This document shows, piece after piece, positions 1-8,903 of a DNA stretch of 64,000 nt. The notes under the pieces were generated by a model, which saw nothing but the letters and a program-made list of their open reading frames with translations, was not told where the DNA came from and did not search any database. The position numbers and the translations under genes are program-made. The DNA is from Desulfobulbaceae bacterium (lineage in GTDB: Bacteria; Desulfobacterota; Desulfobulbia; Desulfobulbales; Desulfocapsaceae): NCBI GenBank assembly GCA_011390165.1, contig JAABSV010000003.1:62001-126000 (forward strand). The letters are read 5' to 3'. The first letter of the stretch is position 1. Every line of letters starts with the position of its first letter.

Positions 1-1039
1 CCAGATTCTGGAGGATCTCCCGGTCGGTGGCGTTCTCGCTCTCCTTGAAAATGAAGAGGTGGGTGAAATCGATGGCGTTGCCGGCAAAGAGAAACTCCTG
101 AAAATCGATGGCGCCGTTGATGTAGAGATCCTTGATCGGGCTCAGGGCGCAGGCGAGGAAGTTGCGCAGATCACTGACCAGCGCCGCCTCGTCCCGGCGG
201 GTCAGTTCGCCGCGGATGTAGAGGGAGCAGATGGAGGATGAGACGGTGGCCTTGGCCAGATAGGGCTCCCAGTAGGCCCGGGTGAGGATGTAGCCCCGGT
301 CGGCGAGGATCTTGCGGAGGATCGGCAGCTGCGGCGACTCGAAGTCGGAGCCAAACATCAGCCTGGTCTCGCCGCTCTGCGGCAGATTGAACACCTCGAT
401 CAGCGGGGTGACCGCCGCCTCGCTCTGCTGGAGAAATTTTTCGTAGCGTTTCCGGGTCGGCTCCGGGGTGACCGTGAAGTCACCGGCCAGGGCGAAGAGG
501 AAGCGGGAGCCGGAGAAGGCCTCGGCGGGGAAATCCCGGACCATCTCCGGGCGGATGATGTAGGTGTAGTAGTGGCTCTCCGGGCTGTAGTAGTATTCAC
601 GGCGGTGGCCGGAGATCAAATCCTCGAGGATGCTCTCCATGCTGTCGCGGGTCTCCTCGGTGGCGATCCGCACTCGTTGCCCCTCGCTGCCGTAGCTGAG
701 ATCAAAATCGATGTGGGCGACCCGGCCGAAGAGGTCGGCCCGGCCCTCCACCACCCGGATATTGGAGGCGATGGATTGGAGCAGTTGGACCAGGGCCGGC
801 TTCTGGATATGGGCGAAAAAATAGGGGGGGAGACCGAGATCCTTGAGGAGAATGCCGGCGGCGAAGTTGATGCAGTTGGCGGTGAGCAGGCCGTCTCTGG
901 AAAGGTCGATCACCGCCTCATAGAGTAGGCGTGGATCGAGGCCAACTGTCTCGGCATTGCTGATGATGTCGGCGCCGCTGGTGGTCACCGGGGAGTGTGT
1001 TGACTTTTTGTTTGGTTCGCTTGCGCAAAGGGCATCCAT
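1..1039 (-). CDS. Partial large protein, probably NAD-glutamate dehydrogenase (N-terminal part)
   Basis: An open frame of about 346 codons starts with ATG at 1039 and runs off the window edge without a stop. It is the last visible gene behind korDABC. The visible part is soluble, with no signal peptide. Near its end it has a stretch of the type RGELTRRDEAALVSDLRNF followed by DLYINGAIDFQEFLF. This resembles my recollection of the long regulatory N-terminus of the 115-kDa GDH2-type glutamate dehydrogenases, which convert glutamate to 2-oxoglutarate. Position downstream of a 2-oxoglutarate oxidoreductase operon fits that role. The catalytic domain lies outside the window, so the call rests on weak resemblance plus context; another large regulatory protein is possible. 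The Shine-Dalgarno-like GGAGG is far (about 19 nt) from the ATG, so the start is uncertain. Confidence 0.45.
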   Translation of the reverse strand, partial: MDALCASEPNKKSTHSPVTTSGADIISNAETVGLDPRLLYEAVIDLSRDGLLTANCINFAAGILLKDLGLPPYFFAHIQKPALVQLLQSIASNIRVVEGRADLFGRVAHIDFDLSYGSEGQRVRIATEETRDSMESILEDLISGHRREYYYSPESHYYTYIIRPEMVRDFPAEAFSGSRFLFALAGDFTVTPEPTRKRYEKFLQQSEAAVTPLIEVFNLPQSGETRLMFGSDFESPQLPILRKILADRGYILTRAYWEPYLAKATVSSSICSLYIRGELTRRDEAALVSDLRNFLACALSPIKDLYINGAIDFQEFLFAGNAIDFTHLFIFKESENATDREILQNL

Positions 1040-1090
1040 GGCATCACCCGTATCACCGCCTCCGTTGCCGGGGCGGCTGTGTTGTGTACT

Positions 1091-1117
1091 CTCTGCCGAG
1101 GGGAATGATCGGCAGAG
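1091..1117. other. Perfect 9-bp stem-loop between korC and the next gene
   Basis: CTCTGCCGA (1091-1099) and TCGGCAGAG (1109-1117) form a perfect 9-bp stem with a 9-nt loop. It lies in the 91-nt gap between korC and the partial downstream gene. No T-run follows on the minus strand, so it is more likely an mRNA processing or stability element, or a partial attenuator, than a simple intrinsic terminator. Confidence 0.6.
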
Positions 1118-1130
1118 AGGCTGTGCCCGG

Positions 1131-1685
1131 TCAGGCCAGGGCCAGGCAGTGCTCCCGGCCCAGATTCAGGCCAAGCTCGAAGGCGTCGCTGTTCAGACTG
1201 ACAAAGTCGGCCGGCACCCGATTGCGGATCACCGCCTGCAGCGACTCCTCGCGGACCAGCGGTTTTATGCCGAGCAGGGCCCCGAGGACGGAGATGTTGA
1301 AGACGATCGGCTTGCCGATCTCGGCCATGACCGTGTCGTAGATGGGGAGTTCGATCTGCCTGGCGTCCACCTTCCTGGTGGTTTCGACGAAGCGGGAGTC
1401 GGTGAGCAGGATTCCCCCCGGTCGGATGATCGAGGCGTAGGCGGCATAGGCCTGCTGGGTGAGGCAGACGAGGATGTTGGGCTGCTGCACCTCGGGAAAG
1501 TTGATTTCGTTCTCCGAGATGATGATATCGCTGCGGGTGGCCCCGCCACGGGCGGCCGCCCCATAGCTCTGTGACTGGGTGGCGTTCAACCCTTCATGGA
1601 TCACCGCCGCCTCGGCAAGGATAATTGCCGCGGTGATCACCCCCTGCCCCCCTGAGCCGGAGAAGACGATACGTACTCTGTTCAT
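1131..1685 (-). CDS. korC: 2-oxoglutarate:ferredoxin oxidoreductase, gamma subunit
   Basis: A 184-residue protein of the pyruvate/2-oxoacid:ferredoxin oxidoreductase gamma family. The family-defining glycine-rich GSGGQGV lies at residues 10-16. In these enzymes the gamma domain contributes to coenzyme A handling in the oxidative decarboxylation of 2-oxo acids to acyl-CoA, with ferredoxin reduction. It is the fourth gene of a minus-strand korD-A-B-C set and starts 16 nt after korB. The ATG at 1685 has an AGGAAG ribosome site at good spacing. The length is normal for a separate gamma subunit. Substrate preference for 2-oxoglutarate is inferred from the four-subunit organisation and the korA type. 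Confidence 0.9.
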   Translation of the reverse strand: MNRVRIVFSGSGGQGVITAAIILAEAAVIHEGLNATQSQSYGAAARGGATRSDIIISENEINFPEVQQPNILVCLTQQAYAAYASIIRPGGILLTDSRFVETTRKVDARQIELPIYDTVMAEIGKPIVFNISVLGALLGIKPLVREESLQAVIRNRVPADFVSLNSDAFELGLNLGREHCLALA

Positions 1686-1701
1686 GCTGGCTTCCTGGTG
1701 G

Positions 1702-2511
1702 TTATGCCGCCCTGTTCCGGCTGGCTTTGGCGATGATGTTGTCGTATTCCTGGCAGTATTCCGGGCGGGCCTGATCGACGAAGATTCCCCGGGGAATGAG
1801 CGACGGGTTGTCGGCCAGGGCCTTGCTGCCCAGTTTGGCGGTGTTGTCCCTGTAGCCGGTCATCATCTGCACGGCATCACCTTCCCGGTTCTTGCGGCCG
1901 TAGTGGGTCGGGCACTGAGAGAGGATCTCGACCACCGAGAAGCCCTTGTGGCTGATCGCCTTCTTCAGCATCTCGGTGGCTTCCTTGACATGGTAGGTGG
2001 TGGAGCGGGCGACAAAGGTGGCACCCGCCGCCTTGGATACCTCGACGATATCGAATTCGGCGTCGATGGTCAGGTAGGGGGCGGTGGTCGCCTTCTTGTC
2101 GGGGCCGGAGAGGGGGGAAAACTGGCCGCCGGTCATCCCGTAGATCCGGTTGTTCATGATGATCGCGGTGATGTCGATGTTGCGCCGGCAGGCATGGATG
2201 AAGTGGTTGCCGCCGATGGCCAGGGCATCACCGTCACCCATCGGCACGAGCAGTTTGAGGTCCGGCTTGGAGAGTTTTACGCCGGTGGCAAAGGCCAGAG
2301 CCCGGCCATGCAGGGTGTGCAGGGAGTGAAAATCGACATACCCGGAGATCCGGGCGGAACAGCCGATACCGGAGGTCATGACGATGTCGTTCTTGTTCAG
2401 CTGCAACTCCTCGACGGCCCGGAGCAGGGCGTTGAGGACGGTGCCGTGGCCGCAGCCGGGGCACCACATGTGGGGGAAAAACCGTTCGCGCAGATAATCT
2501 TTAACCGCCAT
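1702..2511 (-). CDS. korB: 2-oxoglutarate:ferredoxin oxidoreductase, beta (TPP-binding) subunit
   Basis: A 269-residue thiamine-pyrophosphate subunit. WCPGCGHG (Cys17, Cys20) and IGCSA (Cys51) match the cluster-binding cysteines of the short beta subunits. GDGD at 92-95 followed by NN at 120-121 is the TPP/Mg2+ motif. The subunit holds TPP and a 4Fe-4S cluster and carries out the decarboxylation half-reaction in the cytoplasm. It lies 1 nt from the end of korA. The ATG at 2511 is preceded by GGAG. The length fits KorB/VorB-type proteins without a C-terminal extension. Confidence 0.93.
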   Translation of the reverse strand: MAVKDYLRERFFPHMWCPGCGHGTVLNALLRAVEELQLNKNDIVMTSGIGCSARISGYVDFHSLHTLHGRALAFATGVKLSKPDLKLLVPMGDGDALAIGGNHFIHACRRNIDITAIIMNNRIYGMTGGQFSPLSGPDKKATTAPYLTIDAEFDIVEVSKAAGATFVARSTTYHVKEATEMLKKAISHKGFSVVEILSQCPTHYGRKNREGDAVQMMTGYRDNTAKLGSKALADNPSLIPRGIFVDQARPEYCQEYDNIIAKASRNRAA

Positions 2512-2512
2512 G

Positions 2513-3661
2513 TCACACTCCTCTGCCCTGAATAACCCGAAGGAGCTTTTTGATGTCCTCAGGGGTTATGAGTTTGCCGTCGATGCGATTGGCCAGGAAG
2601 ACCCGGCCAGGTTCGTCAACGGCGGCCTTCACCTGGGCCATCACCTGGCCCATGTTCATCTCCACCACCAAAACCGCCTTGGCGCCGCGGCATTTTTCCC
2701 GGACCATCTCCGCTGGGAAGGGCCAGATCGACTGCAGTTCCAGGACGCCGATCTTTTCGCCGCGGTCACGGCGGCTTTTGGCCAGGTGGATGGCCGACCG
2801 TGCCGAAGAGCCGAAGGAGACGAAGATATATTCGGCATCCTCCAGATAGTGCTCCTTGTAGCGGGTGATCGCCTGAATGTTGTTGTCTATCTTGTCGATC
2901 AGGTGGCGGAGCAGATCCCGGACCACCTGGGGGTTGTTGGAGGGAAAGCCCCACATGTCGTGGAAGAGGCCGGTGACGTTGTAGCGGCGGTCGCCGCCAA
3001 AGTCAGACATCGGCAGGCGGCCGTCCTCCCGCGGCAGGTAGGGGTGGTAGTCGACCCCCTTGGGCAGGGCGGTGCGCAGCCGGTCGACGATGGCCAGTTC
3101 CCCCTCTTCCGGGATGACCAGTTTTTCGCGCAGGTGGCCGACCGCCTCATCAAGGAGGAGGATGACCGGGGTGCGGTAGGTTTCGGCCATGTTGAAGGCG
3201 TCGACGGTGATGGCGAAGATGTCCTGGTGGTTGGAGGCGGTAAGGGCAATGATGTTGTGGTCGCCGTGGGTCCCCCAGCGGGCCTGGTTGACATCCCCCT
3301 GGCTGACATGGGTGGGGTTGCCGGTGGAGGGGCCACCCCGCTGGACGTTGGCGATGACACAGGGAATCTCCGCCATGCAGGCGTAGCCGATCGCCTCCTG
3401 CTTCAGGGAAAAACCGGGTCCGCTGGTGGCGGTCATCACCTTCCGGCCGGTGAGTGATGCCCCGATAATGGCGCACATCGAGGCGATCTCGTCCTCCATC
3501 TGGATGAATTTGCCGCCCTGCTCCGGCAGGCGCTGGGAGAGATGTTCGGCGATCTCTGTGGAGGGGGTGATCGGATAGCCGGCGAAAAACTCCAGTCCAG
3601 CATAGAGAGCGCCTTCGACGCAGGCTTCGTTGCCCTGGAGAAACTTGATGGGGTTAGTCAT
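2513..3661 (-). CDS. korA: 2-oxoglutarate:ferredoxin oxidoreductase, alpha subunit
   Basis: A 382-residue alpha subunit. The N-terminal domain has FFAGYPITPSTEI and the ATSGPGFSLKQE region typical of 2-oxoacid:acceptor oxidoreductases. It is followed by the second transketolase-like domain with RGGPSTGNPT. Unlike the fused alpha-gamma proteins it lacks the gamma domain, which is a separate gene here (korC). The start at 3661 has a strong GGAGGAGG ribosome site inside the end of korD, and the two genes overlap by 8 bp. Kor can run oxidatively in the TCA cycle or reductively in carbon fixation. With citrate synthase and beta-oxidation genes nearby, acetyl-CoA oxidation is the likelier role, but direction cannot be read from sequence. 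Confidence 0.93.
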   Translation of the reverse strand: MTNPIKFLQGNEACVEGALYAGLEFFAGYPITPSTEIAEHLSQRLPEQGGKFIQMEDEIASMCAIIGASLTGRKVMTATSGPGFSLKQEAIGYACMAEIPCVIANVQRGGPSTGNPTHVSQGDVNQARWGTHGDHNIIALTASNHQDIFAITVDAFNMAETYRTPVILLLDEAVGHLREKLVIPEEGELAIVDRLRTALPKGVDYHPYLPREDGRLPMSDFGGDRRYNVTGLFHDMWGFPSNNPQVVRDLLRHLIDKIDNNIQAITRYKEHYLEDAEYIFVSFGSSARSAIHLAKSRRDRGEKIGVLELQSIWPFPAEMVREKCRGAKAVLVVEMNMGQVMAQVKAAVDEPGRVFLANRIDGKLITPEDIKKLLRVIQGRGV

Positions 3662-3896
3662 TGTCCTCCTCCGTCAGTACCTCGATGGCCAGGTCGGGAC
3701 ATCGTAGTTCACAGAGTTTGCAGGAGATGCAGTCCTCGGGACGGACCACAATCGCCTTGTCCTTGCTGTCCAGTTCGAGAACCTTTTTCGGGCAGAAACT
3801 GACACATATGCCGCAGCCCTTGCACCAGTCCCGGTTAATGACCAGCTCTTTCAATTTTTTTTTGCCTCGTACCGTATGCTCCAATGTCTCCTCCAC
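3654..3896 (-). CDS. korD: 2-oxoglutarate:ferredoxin oxidoreductase, delta (ferredoxin-like) subunit
   Basis: A small 2x[4Fe-4S] ferredoxin of about 80 residues. Two classic motifs, CKGCGICVSFCP (Cys25-35) and CISCKLCELRCP (Cys56-66), pass electrons from the TPP subunit to soluble ferredoxin. It is the first gene of the kor operon. The longest reading frame begins with GTG at 3896. A TTG at 3884 sits 5 nt after GGAGG and may be the true start, which would give 76 residues. Confidence 0.9.
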   Translation of the reverse strand: MEETLEHTVRGKKKLKELVINRDWCKGCGICVSFCPKKVLELDSKDKAIVVRPEDCISCKLCELRCPDLAIEVLTEEDND

Positions 3897-4384
3897 TCTT
3901 CCTGCCGGTGTCTATGCCATTGCCTGGGGGGCCTTGGGGGCCTGCCGGCCTCATGGCCATCTCTGGCTGTCGTCACGGGTCCCCAACCCAAGCCATGCCG
4001 CCCCGTGGTCGGGGAAACCGGTGGGGTAATGGCTCAGGGGGTTGATCGAATTACACAGCAAAATATGTACCCTTTTCGTTGTTACTGCCTTCCTGTTGTG
4101 ACGATTTGTACCAACAAGCTGTATTTACGATTTAAAAAATCTCTTTCCGGAACCTTTGTCAGGCTGTTGGCAGCCGGTGGGCTCAACATGGTGGCCAGCT
4201 GTGGTTGACCATTTGCTCAAGAAAGGGTGATCAGAGTAATATTTGTTATGCAAATGTTATTGAATTACAGATTGATAGTTGAGGTGTTGAGCATTTGGTC
4301 AATTTTTGCTGCATGCCAGCCCAGAATTAAGTTGGGCTGCCTTTGGCAACTTTTTTCATGCCCGTATCCCTCCCCCCTTTCGTG
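3897..4384. other. Divergent intergenic region between kor and fad operons
   Basis: About 490 bp without a convincing gene. It should hold the kor promoter and leader on the minus strand, but I could not fix a clear -35/-10 pair there. An inverted repeat CAGCCCA (4317-4323) / TGGGCTG (4333-4339) is present. A T-run at 4351-4356 lies 11 nt beyond the stem, too far for a standard intrinsic terminator. The 4130-4144 stretch is AT-rich. The fadD promoter follows and is listed separately. Confidence 0.5.
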
Positions 4385-4413
4385 TTGACTTGTACGTTAA
4401 GGTAAGGTATACG
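4385..4413 (+). promoter_or_regulatory. fadD operon promoter, sigma-70 type
   Basis: TTGACT (4385-4390), a 17-bp spacer and TATACG (4408-4413) form a good sigma-70 promoter about 70 nt before the fadD start. The spacer contains the operator-like ACGTTAAGGT. Confidence 0.7.
4391..4404. promoter_or_regulatory. Predicted MerR-family operator, fadD site 1
   Basis: The reverse complement reads TACCTTAACGTACA, sharing ACCTTAACGTA with the sites at 17605 and 17731. It lies entirely inside the -35/-10 spacer. The spacer is 17 bp, already optimal, so binding is more likely to repress than to activate by DNA distortion as classical MerR proteins do at 19-20 bp spacers. Confidence 0.6.
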
Positions 4414-4427
4414 GGGGTGTGAGGATA

Positions 4428-4442
4428 TTTAACGTAAACGTT
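4428..4442. promoter_or_regulatory. Predicted MerR-family operator, fadD site 2
   Basis: TTTAACGTAAACGTT shares TTAACGTAAAC with the site at 17731 and is itself an imperfect palindrome around ACGTAAACGT. It starts about 8 nt after the expected transcription start, so two sites flank the fadD start region. Confidence 0.55.
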
Positions 4443-4483
4443 ATGCGGTCGAATGGGGTGGAACATTTCACGCGGAGATGAAT

Positions 4484-6385
4484 ATGGATATCCTGTCATA
4501 TCGGTCGATTCCGGCGGTGCTTCGAGACAATTCCCGGAAGTACGCGAAAAAAACGGCAATCAGCTATAAGAGGCGGGGTGTTTTCCTCAGTCTCACCTAC
4601 GAAGAGTTCTACGAACGGGTACTGATGCTGGCCCGGGGCTTGCGGAAGAACGGCCTGGAACCGGGTGACAAGGTGGCGATTTTTTCAGAAAACCGTCTCG
4701 GCTGGGCGATATCCGACTTTGGCGTGCAGAGTGCCGGCGGTATTACCGTGCCGATCTATGCCACCAATACCGGCAAACAGGCGGCCTATATCATCAACCA
4801 TTGCGGTGCGAAGATTGTCTTCTGCTCCACTCGGGGGCAGTATGAGAAGCTCTTTTCGGTGCGGGAGGAGATCCCCGGTGTGGAACTGGTGATCTCCTAC
4901 GAGCGGTTCATGGGTGCCCGTCCCTTTCCGGTCTTCAGCCAATACCAGCTCTCCGAGGTAGGGACGCCGCTCTCTCCGGAAGATACCCGGCTGATCGAGG
5001 GGCAGATCGAGGCAATCACCCCCGACGATATCCTCACCATCATCTACACCTCCGGGACCACCGGCGTGCCGAAAGGGGTGCTGCTCAGCCAGTATAACGT
5101 GATGGTCAACGCCCAGTACGGGGTCAAGCAGCTTGGACTGCCCCAGAGCGAACAGACGGTGCTCAGTTTCCTCCCCTTAAGCCACATCCTTGAGCGGACC
5201 GCCGGCTACTACGTAACCCTGCTCTGCGGCAACCACCTCGCCTTTGCCGAAAACGTTACTCAGGTGATTGAAAACATGGCCGAAATCCGGCCAACTTCGA
5301 TGATCAGCGTGCCACGCCTCTTTGAAAAAATCTACTCGCGGATCCACGAGAGCGTCCACCAGCAGCCGCCGTCCCGCCGGCGGGTATTTTTTCGGGCGAT
5401 CGAGATCGGCCGCGAATATGTGCGGCGCAAGTATGTCAGCCGCGAGCCGATCAGCCGACTCCTCAATTTGAAATACCAGTTCTATGACCGGATCGTCTTC
5501 AGCAGGATCCGCGAAAGGTTTGGTGGCCGGCTCCGCTATTTCATCTGCGGGGGGGCACCGCTGGACAAGACTATCAACGAATTCATGTGGATAATCGGTC
5601 TGCCGGTGTACAATGGCTACGGACTCACCGAGACCAGTCCGGCGATCACCCTGGCCAGTGCCGGGGAGGTGCGTTTTGATTCGGTGGGTAAGGTGTTCCG
5701 CGATACCGAGGTGATGCTTGCCGACGATGGCGAGCTTTTCGTCAAGGGGCCACAACTGATGCAGGGCTATTACCGCGACGAAGAGGCCACCCGGGAAAGT
5801 TTTGTCGACGGCTGGTTCAAGACCGGCGATATCGCCCGGATCGACGGGGAGGGTTTTGTCTATATCATCGACCGCAAGAAAGAGCTGATCGTTACCGCCG
5901 GAGGCAAGAATATTGCCCCGCAGCCCATTGAAAACGAGCTGAAGCTGGATAAGTACATCTCTCAGGCGATCATTTTCGGTGACTGCAAACCCTATCTGGT
6001 GGCCCTGCTTACCCCAAATCTGGAGCGGCTCATCGACCTGGCCAGGGACGAGGATATCACCTATATCGATATCCAGGAACTGGTGAGCCACAACCGGATT
6101 CTTGAACTGTACGAGGAACGGATCGCCCGTCTGAACAAAACCTACCCACCCTACAAGACGATCAAGAAATTTGTTTTGGTAGCCAACGATTTTTCCATTG
6201 AAGGGGGGGAGCTGACCCCGACCTTGAAGATGAAACGCAAGGTGATCTACGAAAAGTACAAGGGGCTGGTGGACGATCTGTACCAGAACAACGGCAATGG
6301 CTGTCAACCGACCGGGGCCCGGTGCGGATTGCCTGGAGAGAGCCCGAAAAAGTCGCTGAACACTCACAACGGAGAGAGATCATGA
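4484..6385 (+). CDS. fadD: Long-chain acyl-CoA synthetase (AMP-forming)
   Basis: A 633-residue adenylate-forming enzyme that activates fatty acids to acyl-CoA with ATP. YTSGTTG (residues 188-194) is the phosphate-binding motif. NGYGLTE and the C-terminal TGD and DRKKE(LIV) motifs of the acyl-CoA synthetase family are present. No signal peptide. A longer frame starts at 4478, but GGAG abuts that ATG; the ATG at 4484 has 6-nt spacing and is preferred. It is the first gene of the plus-strand beta-oxidation operon. It overlaps the next gene by ATGA (6382-6385), indicating translational coupling. Two predicted operators lie upstream. The length matches the long bacterial FadD/FACS type (about 600-640 residues). 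Chain-length preference cannot be read. Confidence 0.92.
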   Translation: MDILSYRSIPAVLRDNSRKYAKKTAISYKRRGVFLSLTYEEFYERVLMLARGLRKNGLEPGDKVAIFSENRLGWAISDFGVQSAGGITVPIYATNTGKQAAYIINHCGAKIVFCSTRGQYEKLFSVREEIPGVELVISYERFMGARPFPVFSQYQLSEVGTPLSPEDTRLIEGQIEAITPDDILTIIYTSGTTGVPKGVLLSQYNVMVNAQYGVKQLGLPQSEQTVLSFLPLSHILERTAGYYVTLLCGNHLAFAENVTQVIENMAEIRPTSMISVPRLFEKIYSRIHESVHQQPPSRRRVFFRAIEIGREYVRRKYVSREPISRLLNLKYQFYDRIVFSRIRERFGGRLRYFICGGAPLDKTINEFMWIIGLPVYNGYGLTETSPAITLASAGEVRFDSVGKVFRDTEVMLADDGELFVKGPQLMQGYYRDEEATRESFVDGWFKTGDIARIDGEGFVYIIDRKKELIVTAGGKNIAPQPIENELKLDKYISQAIIFGDCKPYLVALLTPNLERLIDLARDEDITYIDIQELVSHNRILELYEERIARLNKTYPPYKTIKKFVLVANDFSIEGGELTPTLKMKRKVIYEKYKGLVDDLYQNNGNGCQPTGARCGLPGESPKKSLNTHNGERS

Positions 6386-8769
6386 GGCAGATACATCGTG
6401 TAGCGGTACTCGGCGCCGGGGTCATGGGAGCGACCATTGCCGCACATCTGGCCAACGCCGGTCTGGACGTCCTCCTGTTGGATATCGTCCCGAAAGGCCT
6501 CACCCCTGAGGAAGAGGCCGCAGGCTTGACCCTGGAGAGCCCGAAGGTCCGCAACCGGATCGCGGCTCTGGGCCGGCAGGGGCTGGTGAAGATGAAACCG
6601 GCGCCACTCTACCGGCAAGAGCTGCTCGCCCGCATCGACACCGGCAACCTCGAAGACGATCTGAACAGGTTGAGCGCTTGCGACTGGGTCATTGAAGTGG
6701 TGGTCGAGCACATGCCGATCAAACTGCAGTTGCTCGGCAAGGTCGTCCCGCACCTGGCCCCCGGGGCGATCCTCAGCACCAACACCAGCGGTCTGTCGGT
6801 GAATGAGATGGCGGCGGTGCTGCCGGCGGCGGTGCGGCAAAACTTTCTTGCCACCCACTTCTTCAACCCCCCCCGCTATATGCGCCTGATGGAACTGGTC
6901 CCCTGCCGCGAAACCGACCCGGTGCTGCTCGCCGGGCTGGCCGCCTTTATCGGTCGGCGGCTCGGCAAGGGAATTGTCTTTGCCAAGGATACCACCAATT
7001 TTGTCGCCAACCGGATCGGTACCTACGCCATCTATAAAGGAATCGAACACATGCAGGCCCTGGGGATGACTGTCGAGGAGGTCGACGCCATCTCCGGTCC
7101 GGCCACCGCCCGACCGAAAAGCGCCGCCTTCCGCACCGCCGATCTGGTCGGTCTCGATACCCTGGCCCATGTCGGCAACAATTCGCACCAGCTCCTGCCG
7201 GCCGATGAGGAGAGGGAGGTCTTCGCCCTGCCGGAGTTCATGGGCAAGATGATCAAGGCCGGCCAACTCGGGAAGAAGAGCGGCGGTGGCTTCTATCGCC
7301 AGGAGAGGGTGGATGGTAAGCGGCAGATTCTCTATTACGACTACCGGAGCGGTGAATACCGGCCTCTGGCCAGGCCGAAATTTGCCTCGGTACAGGCGGC
7401 CAAGCAGGTGGATGAGCCCGGTCGACGGGTGAAGATGATGGTCGATGGGGACGACCAGGCGGCACTCTTTGCCTGGAAATCGCTCCGTGACACCCTGATC
7501 TACGCCTTGAACCGAATCCCGGAGATCGCCGACGATGTGGTCAATATCGACCGGGCGATGCGCTGGGGCTTCAACTGGGAGATCGGCCCCTTCGAGATGT
7601 TCGATGCCATCGGGGTGGCCGATTTTGTCCGGCGAGCCGAGGCTGACGGCGTGCCGGTGCCGGAGATTCTCCGCCAGGTGCCCTCCTTCTACCGCCACAA
7701 CAGCGCCGGTGAACGGGAGTACTTTGACCTGGCCGGAAAAGGCTACCTGCCGGTGCCAATCAAAGAGGGACAGGTCGATCTGACCATCCTGAAAAAGGGC
7801 GGTCAGCTGTTGGAAAAAAACAGCGGTTGTTCTCTGCTCGACCTGGGCGACGGGGTCTTCTGTGTCGAGTTCCACAGTAAGATGAACTCCATCAGCGGCG
7901 ACATTCTGTCGATGATCGACAAGGCGGTGAGGCGTGCCGAGGAAGAGGGGGTCGGCCTGGTGATCGGCAACCAGGGTGTCAATTTCTCGGTCGGGGCCAA
8001 CCTGATGCTGGTGGCGGTGGCCCTTGCCGAAGGGGCTTACGAGGACATCGATATGATGGTGCGCGCCTTCCAGCGGGCGACCATGGCAATAAAATATGCC
8101 CGGGTGCCGGTGGTGGTGGCCCCCTTCAACATGACCCTGGGTGGTGGCGCCGAGTTCTGTCTCCATGCCGATGCGGTCACCGCCGCCGCCGAGACCTACA
8201 TGGGGCTGGTGGAGATCGGCGTCGGTCTGCTTCCCGCCGGCGGCGGCACCAAGGAGATGAGCCTGCGGGCGATCCGCCTCGCCGAACAGTACCAGACCGA
8301 TGTCCAACCATTTCTCGTCAAAAACTTCCGGCAGATCGCCATGGCGACGGTATCGACCAGTGCCGCCGAACTCTATCCCATGGGCTACCTTCGCCATGGT
8401 GATACCATCAGCATGGATATCGACCGTCTGCTCGGTGATGCCAAAGAGCGGGTGCTGGCCCTGGCCGCCAACTACTCTCCCCGTCGGCCGGAGGAGAATC
8501 TGCCGGCACCTGGGCGGGGGATTGCCGCCTCGATCCAGAGCCAGTTGTGGAACATGCAGCAGGGCAAATACATCAGCGAGTACGAGGCGGAGATGGGGAC
8601 GATCATCGCCCGGGTGATGTGCGGCGGTGATATCAATGCCGGCACCCTGATCAGCGAGGAGTATCTGCTGGAACTCGAGCGGGAGAATTTTCTCCGTCTC
8701 TGCGGCAACCAGAAGACCGCCGCCCGTATTCAGCACATGCTGAAGAGCGGCAAACCGTTGCGCAATTAG
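6382..8769 (+). CDS. fadN: 3-hydroxyacyl-CoA dehydrogenase / enoyl-CoA hydratase fusion
   Basis: A 795-residue bifunctional beta-oxidation enzyme. The N-terminus has the NAD-binding GAGVMG (residues 11-16), followed by the two 3-hydroxyacyl-CoA dehydrogenase domains (NTSGLSV, THFFNPP and KDTTNFVANRIG). A crotonase domain starts at about residue 490, with GGGAEFCLHAD as an oxyanion-hole segment. This dehydrogenase-first order and length match FadN of Gram-positive bacteria rather than E. coli FadB, where the hydratase comes first. It would hydrate enoyl-CoA and oxidise 3-hydroxyacyl-CoA with NAD+. The ATG at 6382 has GGAGAG upstream; the longer frame from 6322 lacks support. Confidence 0.92.
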   Translation: MRQIHRVAVLGAGVMGATIAAHLANAGLDVLLLDIVPKGLTPEEEAAGLTLESPKVRNRIAALGRQGLVKMKPAPLYRQELLARIDTGNLEDDLNRLSACDWVIEVVVEHMPIKLQLLGKVVPHLAPGAILSTNTSGLSVNEMAAVLPAAVRQNFLATHFFNPPRYMRLMELVPCRETDPVLLAGLAAFIGRRLGKGIVFAKDTTNFVANRIGTYAIYKGIEHMQALGMTVEEVDAISGPATARPKSAAFRTADLVGLDTLAHVGNNSHQLLPADEEREVFALPEFMGKMIKAGQLGKKSGGGFYRQERVDGKRQILYYDYRSGEYRPLARPKFASVQAAKQVDEPGRRVKMMVDGDDQAALFAWKSLRDTLIYALNRIPEIADDVVNIDRAMRWGFNWEIGPFEMFDAIGVADFVRRAEADGVPVPEILRQVPSFYRHNSAGEREYFDLAGKGYLPVPIKEGQVDLTILKKGGQLLEKNSGCSLLDLGDGVFCVEFHSKMNSISGDILSMIDKAVRRAEEEGVGLVIGNQGVNFSVGANLMLVAVALAEGAYEDIDMMVRAFQRATMAIKYARVPVVVAPFNMTLGGGAEFCLHADAVTAAAETYMGLVEIGVGLLPAGGGTKEMSLRAIRLAEQYQTDVQPFLVKNFRQIAMATVSTSAAELYPMGYLRHGDTISMDIDRLLGDAKERVLALAANYSPRRPEENLPAPGRGIAASIQSQLWNMQQGKYISEYEAEMGTIIARVMCGGDINAGTLISEEYLLELERENFLRLCGNQKTAARIQHMLKSGKPLRN

Positions 8770-8783
8770 CGCGGTCACCACTC

Positions 8784-8801
8784 GGCGGCGGTATCGCCGC
8801 C
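8784..8801. other. GC-rich stem-loop after fadN
   Basis: GGCGGCG (8784-8790), loop GTAT, CGCCGCC (8795-8801): a perfect 7-bp hairpin in the 134-nt gap between fadN and fadA. There is no T-run, so it is probably an mRNA stability or processing element rather than a terminator. Confidence 0.5.
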
Positions 8802-8903
8802 CTTACCAGACCAGTACCGGCCAACACCGGTGCGGGGCTGGCGACTGCTCCGGCCACTCGTCGGTGTGGGCTGGTGTTTATCGACAACAGGGAGAAGAAA
8901 AAA

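Noticed and set aside
4317-4356. Intrinsic terminator on the plus strand before fadD
   Set aside because: The T-run is 11 nt away from the stem and no plus-strand gene precedes it.
6364-8781. 805-codon open frame antisense to fadN
   Set aside because: Shadow frame caused by GC-rich codon use. The plus-strand frame has all catalytic motifs, while the antisense product is low-complexity and has no ribosome site.
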